Assembly (NCBI RefSeq): GCF_947179165.1
Contig: NC_077239.1
Location: 68,056,634 to 68,120,633, forward strand
Length of the DNA: 64,000 nucleotides
Source of the DNA: Solanum dulcamara
Lineage: Eukaryota > Streptophyta > Magnoliopsida > Solanales > Solanaceae
Direction: 5' to 3'
The notes under the pieces are model-generated. The model was not told the DNA's origin. It did not search any database and worked only from the letters and a program-made list of their open reading frames with translations. Numbering within the stretch: the first letter of the stretch is position 1; every line of letters starts with the position of its first letter. This document shows, in pieces, positions 49,949 to 64,000 of this stretch. The position numbers and the translations under genes were made by a program.

Positions 49949-50321
49949 GAGCCCGTTTGGATGAGCTTTAAGTTGGCCAAAATCAATTTAAAATCCCTTT
50001 TTAGCTTTTGGACGTGTTTGCCTAATGCTAACTTTAAGCCATAAAGTTCTTAAAGTCAGACAAAAATGAAAAGTTAGGATTTCTAACCTTTTTTTTTCTA
50101 AGTGCTTAAAGTCATTTTCTTTGACCATGGAAATTACTTTTATATCCCTTATATTTTAACTAAATTCTCAAACTACCTTTTTTATTCTTTTAACCCTAAA
50201 ATTCACATCATTTTCCTCATTTAAGCACTTTTATCCAAACACTCAACTGTTTATTTATAAAAATAACTTTCAGCACTTCATACATAAAAGTTACTTTTTT
50301 TAAGCTCATCCAAACGGGCTC
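49949..50321. mobile_element. MITE, 373 bp, with perfect 20-bp TIRs
   Basis: Left GAGCCCGTTTGGATGAGCTT and right AAGCTCATCCAAACGGGCTC are exact inverted repeats. ATA flanks both sides (49946-49948, 50322-50324), a 3-bp duplication. The interior has AT-rich CTTTAAG and CTTAAAG words and no frame. The 3-bp duplication suggests a PIF/Harbinger relation. It lies 353 bp downstream of the GRAS stop codon. Confidence 0.88.
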
Positions 50322-50439
50322 ATAGTATCATTTATCATAAGCCATAGCCCATAGTAAATATAGTGACATTATTTTTTAGCTACATATATAGCCTATGTAA
50401 CATAGGCCATAGTCTAATGGCATTATTAGGGGTATGAAG

Positions 50440-50610
50440 GATAACACCAAATCATTTCAGGATTAAATTATAGTGGTGCTTAGGTTGATATTTGGTTGAC
50501 AAGTTTGGGATAACTTATCTCGCGATTAATAATTAGTATTGGGATAAGTTATCCTTCCTCTTGGGTGGTATACTAATCCCGGGATAAAATAGGTAAATGA
50601 CAAATATATT
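50440..50610. repeat. Foldback-like repeat with GGGATAAGTTATCC motifs
   Basis: GGGATAACTTATC, GGGATAAGTTATCC and ACTAATCCCGGGATAA occur close together and can pair. Related to 34490-34640 and to TTATTCCATCATAACC-type words at 51250-51320. Ends not fixed. Confidence 0.4.
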
Positions 50611-51013
50611 TCTTTAAATATTTTTTATACCTCACTTTTCATATTCATATATATTTACATTATTTTTAATACCATATATAACAACATTCACCCCTTATTT
50701 TTATGATAATTCTTCATATTTTTTTCTATTAAAAATTACACTATATAATATAATTTTTATTTATAAATTTATTTGACTAATTCTTATGTTTATTTATATT
50801 TTGATTTCTAATAAATTCTTTTTTACTTCAACAAACTTAAAATGAAAATTCTATTTTTAAATTAAATAAGATGAAAGTTTTATTTTAAGAATGAATATTG
50901 AATAACTAGAGCTTGCAAAGAAAATATAAAAAACTAAATAAATTGAAGGGTATTTTTGTAAACAAACAACATATTCTTAAAATTTATGCAATGTATATTA
51001 TTTTGAATACAAC
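50611..51013. other. AT-rich non-coding DNA
   Basis: Nothing recognised. Confidence 0.4.
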
Positions 51014-51235
51014 AAACCAAACAACAACAACAACAATAACCCAGTGATATTCCACAACGTGGGATCTGGGGAGGGTAAAGTGTACGCAGACCTTACTCCT
51101 ACCAAGATAGGACAGCTGTTTTCGAGAGACCCTCGGCTCAAAAGAAGCATAAAAAGAGGTCAGATACGGCTAAAAAGTTCAAAATGATATGGAAAAGCAA
51201 ATAACAAATAACGCAAATAACGAAAGCGACAATCA
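51014..51235 (-). mobile_element. RTE LINE 3' tail, 5'-truncated
   Basis: CAACAACAACAACAATAACCCAGTG marks the tail, followed by GGGATCTGGGGAGGG, TACGCAGACCTTACTCC and GAGACCCTCGGCTC, the same order as in the RTE 3' UTR at 19110. Right end approximate, no clear target duplication found. Confidence 0.82.
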
Positions 51236-51329
51236 ATAAGAAATAATTTCAGCATAACTTATTCCATCATAACCAATCCCAACATAAATTATTCATCATA
51301 ACTAATTCCATCATAACTTGTGTTGAAAC

Positions 51330-52122
51330 CAAAGGTAAAATATTGATTCTGGTTCCTTGTCTATAACTTTTGAACCTAACACATGGTATACAAAAAGTTC
51401 TGCAATTAATCATTAGTACCAAAGTTGTTGCAATTACAATTTACGTATATTTATCATCCCCTTCCGAAAACTAATTCTAGCTCATGATCTCCTTGATGTT
51501 CGATTCCCAATGACAAATTAATTGAATTCTTTCTGCATACATCTATTCAATTTAATTATGAATTTATTTTTAATATATAATATATTAATTGTGCTAAATT
51601 ATTCTTTTTCAATCCTCCGTTTCATGTTACTTGGTCCCTACAGGCTGACCTGTCACACCTTTTAAAAAACCCTCAAATTAGAGGTGTATTTTACTAAATT
51701 AATTTTAATTATTAATGATGCTTTAAAACTCTAAATTTGACTACTATTACTAGTAATTAATTAATGCTAAAGGTAGTCTGAGAAAAAAAAAGGTAATAAA
51801 ACTATCTTAATTTGCTATAATGAACAAATAAAATAAAATATCTATATTTGGTATAGCAACAAAGTAAAATGAGACAAGAGGGAATAGATAGACCACTATA
51901 TCTAATCAATAGTATGTCAAGGAAGTCATAACAGCACCTATCCTTCAATGGCGTTGGAAGTTGTCACGTGATAATGCCTATCTCAACGATATTTTTGAAA
52001 TCTTGAATTCGAGCTCTGAAACTGTAGAACAGTTTGATCAGGAGTTAGTGTTTTTCCTTCTTTAATAAGCTTTATTGAACGGAAATTCAAATTAATCAAA
52101 CTAACTAATGAGCTTTGAACAT

Positions 52123-52125
<3 letters not shown>
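51330..52125. other. Non-coding DNA, nothing recognised
   Basis: No gene or clear repeat. A TTACTTGGTCCC-like word and AT-rich tracts only. Confidence 0.4.
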
Positions 52126-52179
<54 letters not shown>

Positions 52180-52182
52180 ATC
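52126..52182. repeat. (TA)n microsatellite
   Basis: Long TA run ending AAAGATC, partly duplicated at 52326-52349 by the RTE insertion. Confidence 0.95.
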
Positions 52183-52325
52183 TCTGACCTCTTTTTATGC
52201 TTTTATTGAGCCGAGGATCTCTCGAAAGCAGTCGTCATACCTTGGTAGGAGTAAGGTCTGTGTACACTCTACCCTCCCCAGACCCCACGTCGTGAGATTT
52301 CACTGGGTTATTGTTGTAGTTGTTG
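52183..52325 (+). mobile_element. RTE LINE 3' tail inserted in a TA microsatellite
   Basis: CTTTTATTGAGCCGAGG, CCTTGGTAGGAGTAAGGTC, CCCTCCCCAGACCCCACG and a TTGTTGTAGTTGTTG tail, in + orientation. The target (TA)nAAAGATC is repeated on the right (52326-52349), giving a duplication of at least 14 bp. Confidence 0.9.
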
Positions 52326-52349
52326 TATATATATATATATATAAAGATC

Positions 52350-53226
52350 AAGAAAAATATTGATAATAAGACTAAAGAATGAATTAGCAAAATTAGATGG
52401 TTCATTAGTATAATATGTACAACATTAAATTAGAGAAGCTAGCGTCATTGAATGAGTCATTTACAATTCCTTTTCCTAGCAATGACTTGATAAGTAGTCA
52501 ATTTCCTAGCTGGATAGAAATTTCATGGGACCAACCATGATGATCAATCCTAAATATTTTTTTAAAAAAATTATGTAACTGAAAGAAAAGAAAAGGTCTA
52601 AAACTTTGGACTACCAACTCCAACTAAAAAAATCTAAGCCAAACAAATATAAATATAAAAGACAAAACAATGCAATGAAGAAATTCCACACAGAGAGGGA
52701 AAATATATTAAGATTAAAATAGAGGGGGATTGATGATGAGGAGTTAGAATCTTATTGTGAATCTCTACAAATTCAATTCTCTCTTGATACATACTAACAG
52801 AAGTAAGAAATAAAAGTCAAAAGCAAAATAAACATCCAGCTCAGATATTGATAAATGAATGAGTCAAATGTTGGATATGTTTTGCAAATAGTTATTCAAT
52901 TATAAGTTTTTTTCACCAAAGTCTCATAATTTTATTTTATCACTGTAAAGCCAGGCTACTATCATCTTGGTAATCAAATGGTCACAATAAGTTTTTTCAT
53001 TTCTTCTAAATAATAATATTTGAAAAATAAATAGTGATTCACCAATAAGCTATTCATTTCCTCAAATTCATCTATCGTGAAGCTATTAAATATTATGAAT
53101 TTGAACTCGGTCTTGGTAGACTTATATTACATCATACCCTTTAGCCTTGCAACAACTTTGACACGATGTGTCAAATGCAATAGTGTCTAGCAGCATCTCT
53201 CTAATTGCTCCCTTGATACTCTCACA
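52350..53226. other. AT-rich non-coding DNA
   Basis: No gene, RNA gene or mobile element was recognised. Confidence 0.4.
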
Positions 53227-53426
53227 TTGGTCTGTGAGGATAGCCGTTGGAGGTACATTGTTGTCACGCCTCGAGTCTGCACCCTAAGCATGGCCGACAC
53301 TAGAAAATCATTGTTGGTCCCAAGCGAACACTTGATTTGGCTGACTATTGAACGTGCTGAAGATACATCTAAGGAACAGGTTGAACAACATGGTCCAACT
53401 GAAGACTACCTACTATCATTCTATAT
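53227..53426 (+). repeat. Unnamed repeat fragment flanking the truncated Copia
   Basis: GTCACGCCTCGAGTCTGCACC and GGTCCCAAGCGAACACTTG are of a style seen in Solanaceae LTR elements. A 44-bp core (53359-53402) recurs inverted at 56980-57023 with one mismatch and again in the 100-bp duplicate. Reading through it as protein gives EDTSKEQVEQHGPT, which has no family I know. Confidence 0.5.
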
Positions 53427-54310
53427 ATAGAGCATCTACAAGACTTCCCACTGCTTCACGTAAACCATGCTTTTGAGCCAAAGGAGTAGCAACAGCCTTT
53501 GCCAAAGTCATATCAATCTTATCCAGTAACTCAGTAATATACTTACTCTTACTCAAGTGAATTCCTCCTGCAAAATACTTGACCTCTACTCCTAGAAAGA
53601 AGTGTAGATGACCAAGATCTTTCATAGTAAATTCCTTTCCAAGTTGTATAACCAACTCTGAGACATGTGAGAGATTACTTCCTGTTATAATATTGTCATC
53701 TACATATAACAAGAGGAAAATGGTACCTTTGTGAGTTTATAAAGTAAACAAGGAAGGATCTGCCTTACTACAAAGGAACCCAAGAATCAAACTAGGCTCT
53801 TGGTGCCTGTTTAAGACCATATAGTGCCTTTTTCAATAAACAAACATGTTGAGGATACCTTAGATCAATAAAACTAGGAGGTTGACTCATGTATACCTCC
53901 TCTTGTAAGAAACCATGTAGAAATGCATTTTTGATATCTAATTGCCTGATCCTCCACTTAGAGCTAACAACAATGGATAGAACCACCCTAATAGTTGTGG
54001 CCTTAACCACAGGGCTAAATGTTTCTTCAAAATCTATCCCTTCAAGTTATGAGAAACCCCTGCCAACAAGCGTGGCTTTGTATCTATCTACAGTTCCATT
54101 TGCTTTCAACTTAGTCTTAAACACCCATTTAGAATCAACTAAGTTTATACCAGCGGATTTGGGCACCAATATCCATGTCTTGTTGTTATGCAAAACACTA
54201 ATTTCCCCCTACATAGCTGCACGTCAATGCGGGGACTTGAGCGTTTCTTTAACAGTCTTTGGTTCCCTCAAAACATCTTCTTTGTTGTTAGCAACAAGTG
54301 ATAGATGATG
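53416..54310 (-). pseudogene. Copia reverse transcriptase fragment
   Basis: [20 protein letters not shown] with [13 protein letters not shown] (54010-53792), then after a stop MLYVDDNIITGSNLSHV with the catalytic YVDD intact and DLGHLHFFLGVEV (53712-53416). RNase H is absent. The reading frame ends at the truncation. Confidence 0.85.
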
Positions 54311-54899
54311 TTTCTTTGCTTTATTTCTAGTGATCATGTGATGTCCTTGTGGTGCAGAAGGTGCAGGAGGTGCAGTCATATTTCATTTTGAAAGATCAAC
54401 TTCTAGATGTATCTCTGGCTCTAGTGGACTAGTCACAAGTACGGGTTCAGAAAATGGTGAACCAACACTTTTAGCCTATTCCATACTACCATTATCTGAT
54501 CCTGCATCTAAGAAGTTAGTAGCACTAGCATTATCATCAGATATAGGTGCTACAACATGATCAGTAACGCCATTACCAGCAACATGTGAATTAGAAACAA
54601 CACTATTAACCTGTTCCATACCATCAACATTAAAAGTTATAGATATTGTAATATGATCAGCAGCCTGTATAGTTGGATCATCCCGCACTTTCCCTGAAGT
54701 CGGAGCAATTGGTGCCTGCACTTCCCCTGAACTAGGAACAGTTTTTGCCTACACTTTAAAAATTCAACAAAAGTAGCCAGATGGAGTGAGACATCAATGT
54801 TAGACTGGGTTGTTTTGGAGACACAAAGGGTAATGTGTTCTCATCAAAGATAACATGTCTGGACACATACACCCTCCTAGTTGAAGGATGATAACATCT

Positions 54900-55567
54900 T
54901 TAACCTTTGTGTAAACTATTGTATCCTATGAACACACAAGGATAAGTCTTTGGACTGAACTTGTTACTTTCCTTGATATATGGAAAACACATAGAACTAA
55001 ACACTTTCAAGCTGTTGTAATCAAGTTGCTCACCATGTAACTTGAAAATTAGAGTCACCATATTTAAGACTAGGGAGGACAGTCTGTTGGTGAGGACCAG
55101 TGCAGTAAGAAAAGCCTCAACCCATAAAAACAAAGAAAGATTAGCATGGATTGAAAGAGTCAAACCAGTCTCAACAATATGCCTATGTTTTCTTTCTGAA
55201 ACTCCATTTTGTTCAAGTGTGTTAGGACATGAAATATGCCTGAAAATACCACAATCTTCAAAATATTTAATGAAATCCGCTTTGAGGAATTCACCACCAC
55301 CATCACACTGGAATATCTTAATCTCTTTAGAAAACTATTTTTTCACCATTTTCTGAAATTTTACAAATACTTCAAAAAATTCAGACTACTTTTTAATGGA
55401 TAAAGACAAGTATACCTTGTGTGTTCATCTACAATCACTACATAATATTTCATATCCTGAGAAGATTCAACAGGAGCAGGTCTCCACAGATCATAATATA
55501 TTTTCAATAAAGGTTTCTTCTCAATTTTATTCCTCAAACCAAATAAAAGTTTACAACCTTTTCCCAA
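54900..55567 (-). pseudogene. Copia integrase fragment
   Basis: IYYDLWRPAPVESSQDMKYY then VIVDEHTRYTCLYPL is the start of the integrase core (D in DLWRP), and after a frame break come ANLSLFLWVEAFLTALVLTNR and FKLHG..LDYNSLKVFSSMCFPY.. with KTYPCVFIGYNSLHKG, the C-terminal part. The middle with the second Asp is split by a stop. Confidence 0.8.
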
Positions 55568-55679
55568 CTGACAACTGGAATAGAAAACATGAATTTACTC
55601 CAACTACTAACATTTATACAACTATTGCTACTCAAAAATTTTAAAGACTTCAAACTAGGATGCTCTAATTGACACTAGC

Positions 55680-56273
55680 TAATGCTTGTGGTAGTTCATC
55701 AGCGGATTGGTACGAGTAGTCCCACCTGTAAAAATACTTAAGAGCAGTTTGGTTATTCCTACCACAAATTTGACAAGACTCAGCATTATTCCTTTTCTTG
55801 TTCGAAGAACCTGTTCCATTCTAGTGGTTCTGAGAACCTGTTCCTTGTCCAGCATGCTTGAAGACTCTTCTTTTGGAGTTGAAGTTATTGTTTCCTCTTC
55901 CCCTAGAGTAGTTTCCTCTTCCCCTACCCCTTTGGGCAGATAATGCCAAGTTATGATTCTATGGCGGCAATTCTTCTTTATCCTCTCTCATATCAGAACC
56001 CCTAAGAGCATTAATAAATTGATTAAGAGTGAGATATGGTGCCTTATCTAGTATAATAGTCCTGATCATGTACTTGAGACCTAAACCTCTAGCAAAATTA
56101 ATTATTTTTCTATCTTCATCTACAGGTTTGTGAATGGCTACAAGACCATCATATGTACCCTTGAATTCCTTAATGTATTTATTAATCTTTTTAGTTCCTA
56201 ACTTAACACTTTGCAGTTGTTGTTTGAGTTGAAACTCCTTGTCTTTTGTTGCTTGAAGATATGTTTCTTCCAA
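55680..56273 (-). pseudogene. Copia gag fragment
   Basis: METYLQATKDKEFQLKQQL-like coiled region after a starting MEE, then KINKYIKEFKGTYDGLVAI, typical of UBN2-type Copia gag. Further along a knuckle-like QICGRNNQTAL is readable near 55770, with its second half degraded. Stops interrupt. Confidence 0.75.
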
Positions 56274-56704
56274 GCATTCCTACATCTCCTTGACATTTGA
56301 GCAATCCACAATAAGGTTCATGTTTTCTTCTGTCAAGGTGCTTGAGATCCAACTCATTGGCAGCACATCATTCTCCTCCTAGTCGTCAATGCTACCACTA
56401 TCTTCTACATCCTTCTCAACAGCTACAGCTCTCTCAGCAGTCTTTTTAGTTGAACAGGTACTCTGAGTTGATTCAGTCGTTGTGAAAAGATAGGTTAGTC
56501 TCATCACCTAAATCAATTGCATCATTTGTGTCCTCTATATAAGATAATTTGTTGGCTTAAATTTAATGGAATAGGAAGCAATGAGGTGATGAAGAGATGA
56601 GGTGGATAGTGTATTGGTGGATGGAGCCATTGCAATTTGGATGTGGAATTTTGATTTTGATTCAATACTTTAAATAGTGGAAGAACTTTAATGCTTTGAT
56701 ACCG

Positions 56705-56920
56705 TGTAGAATTCTCAGCAAAAGAATGAGAGAAATCAAGGTTGTATTGATGATAATAAATGAGTACAATTCTCCTTTATATATGAGTGAGTTGTAGGGT
56801 CCTAGGCTAACTAAACTTAGAGTTATACTACAACACAAATACAATGAAATTAATTACAAATTAACTACTACACGTTCATAGCAGTAGCCTAGTCATAATC
56901 TGACTCTAACTTATCCAACA
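56705..56920 (-). repeat. 5' LTR of the truncated Copia, with adjacent primer-binding site
   Basis: On the minus strand TGTTGGATAAGTTAG to GAATTCTACA (216 bp). The adjacent CGGTATCAAAGC (56693-56704) resembles the Met tRNA primer-binding site TGGTATCAGAGC with two changes. A TATA-like ATATATAAAGGAG is seen on the minus strand near 56775. Confidence 0.75.
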
Positions 56921-56975
56921 ATGAGTTCTACTATAACTTAACTCTTTTAGTAGGTCTTTGACAGTCGTCAGGACT

Positions 56976-57175
56976 CCTATCAGTTGGACCATGTAGTTCA
57001 ACCTGTTCCTTAGATGTATCTTCAACAGAACGGAAGACTAAACTCAAATGCGGAAGCTTAAAAGAATGAGCATTTCCTATCAGTTGGACCATGTAGTTCA
57101 ACCTGTTCCTTAGATGTATCTTCAACAGAACGGAAGACTAAACTCAAATGCGGAAGCTTAAAAGAATGAGCATTT
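56976..57175. repeat. Perfect 100-bp tandem duplication
   Basis: 56976-57075 and 57076-57175 are identical over 100 bp (CCTATCAGTTGGACC to AATGAGCATTT). The identity shows a recent duplication or an assembly artefact. Confidence 0.97.
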
Positions 57176-59740
57176 AACACATAAATAGTTTACTTATGCA
57201 GCTGTCCGAAAATAATTTTGAATATAATAGAACAATGTTTAAAGCATAATTCTGAAAAGGCTGAACTAAATCAACTGTATCTTTATCCATGAAGCCTTTA
57301 AAAACTAAGAATAGGTGTCGGGACAAGACCCGCGACTACCTCAAAAAAACTATTAAATATTGAAAAGTAATAAAGAAGTGGAGTCCTCTAAAAGTAAGGA
57401 GGTATCACCAAATTGCTGAAGAAGTGTGATCTCAAGGGTGTGCATGTTGATGATCCTAAATACTTATATCTACATCATAAAATAATGCAATGTCAAAAAA
57501 CATCAGTACATAAAATATACAGTATGTAATAAAGTTGAATACAACAATAACTAAACTGAAAGAGAACACTTATAATGGCTTAACTGGAATGTAAAGCATG
57601 AATATAAAATAAAATGTGTACAGCTTCATAACTAAAATAATGCAATATATATAACTATAATATTCGAAAAATAATAACTTTACTTCTTGAGAAATTTCTT
57701 TAACCGACAACTATCACTATGAGCCTCGTGATAATACAATGTACTACTCAGGTTGACAAAGCCGTCCAATACCTTGCCAGGAGTAAGGGACGCAACTCAA
57801 CTTATGAATTCATTTAAAAAGTCCTTATCAGGGATTGAGGGAGGAGTCGTCTGAACCAACAATACGATCCTATCTACACTTGCGGCGTAGGTTTTGGGGT
57901 TTGAGTTATCTTAACTCTTACCAAAATCGATACACAATACTACCAAACATGTAATAACGCTCATAATCATAAAAATCTCTAGGTTTAATTAATACTCAAA
58001 ATTCTTGTTTAAGCATCAATTGAGTTTTTCTTTAACTGGCTGAAATTACTTTCTCAAACTGATAATGCTTTCTTTAGAAGGAGTCATGCTCTTTTCAAAA
58101 TAAAGTAATGTATTTGGAACATGCAAATTTCCTTAAAACTCTTCTTCAACTAATAGCTTAGAAATACTTGAACTTTACTTTAATTGAAAACAATGCATAA
58201 TATAGAGTAATGTAAAACCTTCAAATAACTAAATAGGGTTCCTGTGAAGAATAAACATGAAAAACAATCAAGAACTAGAATCACATAAAGAATCATAATT
58301 TCAATAATAGGAATTTGAATTCAATAATAAGGAATAATAGAAAATTCGAAATTCAAGAAAATCTTGGGTTAAAACCCTAGGTTTAAACTCTTACTGACTG
58401 AATTTAGATGTAGGGCGTGAGAACGAGCTTAGTCCAACACTACGAGTAGCCTTACTTACCTAAAAGAATTAGATTCTTGAAGAACTTAAAGAAGACACTC
58501 AAAACCCTAACTTTTATTCTCTTAAATCTTTTCTCTAAGTCTTGGAAATGGTTATGGGAGTATTAGGGTTGAGTAACACTGATAAAGGGCTTGTATCCCA
58601 AAACGTCGAGGTTTAGACTTAAAAAATATGAAAAAAATACTAAACTAACTTTGATTAAAAATTATCAAAATCACTTTCACAGATCCCTATACGATTAGTA
58701 CAACCTTCCACGGACCGTAAAGGCAATCGTGAAATGGGTGAGGTTCTGAATTGTGAGGATGGACTTCTATGGGAGACTATATGGATCGTGCAATGTAAAA
58801 CCTTCAAACAACTCTTAGCTAAATAGGGTTCATGTGAAAAATAAGTATGGACAACAATGAAAAACTAGAAAGACATAATTAATCATAATTTTAACGATAA
58901 GAATTCGAATTCAATAACAAGGGATAATAGAAAACTCAAAATTCAAGAAAAACTTGAGTTGAAATCCTAGGTTTAAATCTTTCTTACTGAATTTAGATGT
59001 AGGTGTGAGGACGAACTTAATCCAACAATATGAGTAGCCTTACATACCTGAAAGAATTATATTCTTGAAGAAGACGCTTGAAATCCTAGCTTTACTTGAA
59101 AAAATTAGATTCTTGAAGAAGACTCTCGAAACACTAGCTTTTCTACTCTTGAAATCTTGCCCTAGGTCTTGAGAGTGATTGTGAAAGGAAAAGGGTCGAA
59201 TAGTAATGTTAAGGAAATTAATTAGGTGTAACACCGTAGGGATTTATGCTTAGAAAGGGTGGGGAAAGGCCAAAGTAATCCTCTTTAAAATTTGGATGGA
59301 GACCTTCTATGGACGTACAAACTTCTACGGACCATAAAAGTCTCTTGTAGAAAGTTGATTGACTTTATGAAGTTTCTAAAGCTTGAATTTATGAAACTTT
59401 ATACGATCCATAAACCCTTTTACGAGCCATACAAATCCATCCTAGAAAATATATTGAGACTGAAAAATTTTCAGGACTTTGGGTTTACGGGACATTTTAC
59501 AATTCGTAAATTCTTATGCAGATCGTAAAGAGGGCTCGTAAAATCAGGTTAAAATAAAATTTCAGAACTTCGATCTATGAACTCCTCTATGGTAGTGTTG
59601 GAAGAAACAAAATACAAGTCAAAGGTGATTTTGATTTTGGAGGGAAAAGTTATGACAAGTTGTGACAATTTAAGTTGTGATAAACGACATTACTGTAACT
59701 TTTATTGTATTGTATAATCAAATTCATCTTTATGCAATAC
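57176..59740 (-). repeat. LTR-like remnant with a diverged internal duplication
   Basis: No host gene. Starts near TGTCGGGACAAGACCCGCG (57316), the style of a minus-oriented LTR. A block at about 58205-58510 recurs at about 58788-59085 (offset 583 bp) with common TGTAAAACCTTCAAA, GGTTTAAA and GAATTTAGATGTAGG words, at moderate divergence. No coding domain was seen, so assignment is inferred. Confidence 0.5.
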
Positions 59741-60895
59741 CGTAAAGCCTAATTTATGTAGCGATCAATTCTGTGTGATTTCACCGTTATCTTTTTCCCC
59801 TTCATTTTTGTACATTATTTAATAATCTTATTTTATTTTTTAACCTATCATTTTATACTAAATTTATCATGTAGCCTTTACTTTTTTTTTTACTTTTATA
59901 GATTTATCCTTACAATAACACAATCTATTTAAATATTACTATATATATCAAAATAATACAATATATTATAACACAATATAATATAATACTATAAATTATA
60001 AAAGAAGATACGTAACAACCATCCAATAAGATAAAGGTTAATCGGTTTTCACTATCATGTCTTCTTATAATTTATTTATTTTTACCGATTAACAGGTAGT
60101 ATATCAGCTTTAGTTCATTAAATTAAGTAGTGAATGAATTTCTAATCTTATAAAAATTGAAAAAATATAATTAATTATTTTTTAATTATTTAAATTGACA
60201 ATTACTATTTTGAGATAATTATTTTTAATATACAATAACAACTAATATGTGACGGAGAGAATAATCTCCGAATTAAAAAAAAAAAATAGTAGAGAAAAAC
60301 ATGAGAACCTTTTATTTACCGAATTCGGACCCGCACGTTGTACAAAACTATAATTCAAGCAATCATTCCTTTTCTTTCTCAGCACCGCTTTTTACTACAG
60401 TCAATAATCATTTTCCCTTTTTTCGTGGAAAAATAAAAGCTGCTTTTGTTTTTCTCTTTTTCCCCAATTGTCGCTAATTTGTCCCTTGTTTTTCTTCATC
60501 TGCCAATGAAGCAGAACCAAAACAAGAAACATATATATGTAAATATCGGTTCGCATATTGATTATGCATATTTTTTTTATTTTTAATTTGATTTGATCAA
60601 TGGGGATCGGTGATTTTGTTTTTGTAAATTAGGGTTTCAATTTCTTGTCGTTATTTCAAAATTGTATTTATTGGCAATCTTAATTGGTTCTGAGTTGAGA
60701 ATCATAGCTCAAGATTAGTTTTTTTTAGTCAAAAACGATAATTGCTGCTTTCCATTTCGGGGATTTGATCCATTACGGGCTCTATTTTGGTTAGATTTTT
60801 GTGGGGGTTGTCTATATTAAGTGAAAAGGAACGTCTGGTCGTTTCTGTTGAATATTTGGTTTCTCGGAATCTTGAAGTGGAGTTGTTCAGTTACC
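59741..60895. other. Intergenic DNA and upstream region of the CK1 gene
   Basis: AT-rich to about 60300, then more mixed sequence with pyrimidine-rich stretches that likely hold the promoter and 5' UTR of the casein kinase gene. No clear TATA box. Confidence 0.45.
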
Positions 60896-63892
<2,997 letters not shown>

Positions 63893-64000
63893 GTAGCACA
63901 CACTAACGACTATGTTTCTCGATTAATCCTTGCAATTATTGTTCTTTTTTTTGAATGCTTGTGACATTGATTTTGACAGGTAGCACACTAACTACTAGTG

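Larger units (their letters stand above)
53427..56920 (-). mobile_element. Truncated Ty1/copia retrotransposon, minus strand
   Basis: From 5' to 3' on the minus strand: LTR 56920-56705, primer-binding site, gag (56273-55959), zinc knuckle (about 55790), integrase (55567-54900), RT (54310-53416). The rest of RT/RNase H and the 3' LTR are missing: the coding sequence stops abruptly near 53427 at a junction with another repeat. Multiple stops break the frame. Confidence 0.88.

Overview
The window looks like nuclear DNA of a flowering plant of the nightshade family (Solanaceae), probably Solanum or a close relative. The signs are GT-AG introns, AT-rich intergenic DNA, plant-specific gene families (GRAS, plant NDR and CK1 kinases), and many copies of an RTE-type LINE tail with (TTG)n ends that is abundant in Solanaceae. 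The species call is inference; no database could be searched.

Three protein-coding host genes are supported, all on the + strand in the right half. (1) An NDR-type AGC kinase gene, 30945-45979, has 13 coding exons that join in frame to 538 codons. (2) An intronless GRAS transcription factor of the SCARECROW/SCL23 type, 515 aa, lies at 48048-49595. (3) The first six coding exons of a casein kinase I gene lie at 60896-63892, and the gene runs off the right edge. They show no sign of common regulation and are ordinary neighbours.

The left half (1-30 kb) holds no host gene I can support. It is a stack of nested repeats. In order: a 1.8-kb solo LTR (763-2568, minus); a PIF/Harbinger-like MITE with a Stowaway inside it (4558-5751); a second LTR family cut by an L1-type LINE (7208-12286) and ending in a perfect 60-bp palindrome (12227-12381); a 585-bp solo LTR (12883-13467); several copies of an unnamed dispersed repeat (14-22 kb), one split by a second 1.8-kb solo LTR (16094-17892) and one by an RTE LINE (19110-20729); a decayed Ty1/copia element with both LTRs (22385-27859); and a hAT MITE with an internal pol III-like promoter (27925-28195).

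The right half has transposons in the kinase introns. Two sister short Copia-derived elements (32907-34318 and 37762-39570) sit in introns 2 and 5 of the NDR gene with perfect target duplications. A hAT-like MITE, an L1 remnant and two tiny RTE tails are in the same introns. Between the GRAS and CK1 genes lie a MITE, more RTE tails, a truncated minus-strand Copia (53427-56920), a perfect 100-bp tandem duplication and an LTR-like remnant.

I found no clearly new biological system. The most informative observations are structural: the 60-bp palindrome, the nested insertions with readable pre-insertion sites, the 48-bp arrays inside the intronic twin elements, and the exact A and B boxes inside a hAT MITE.
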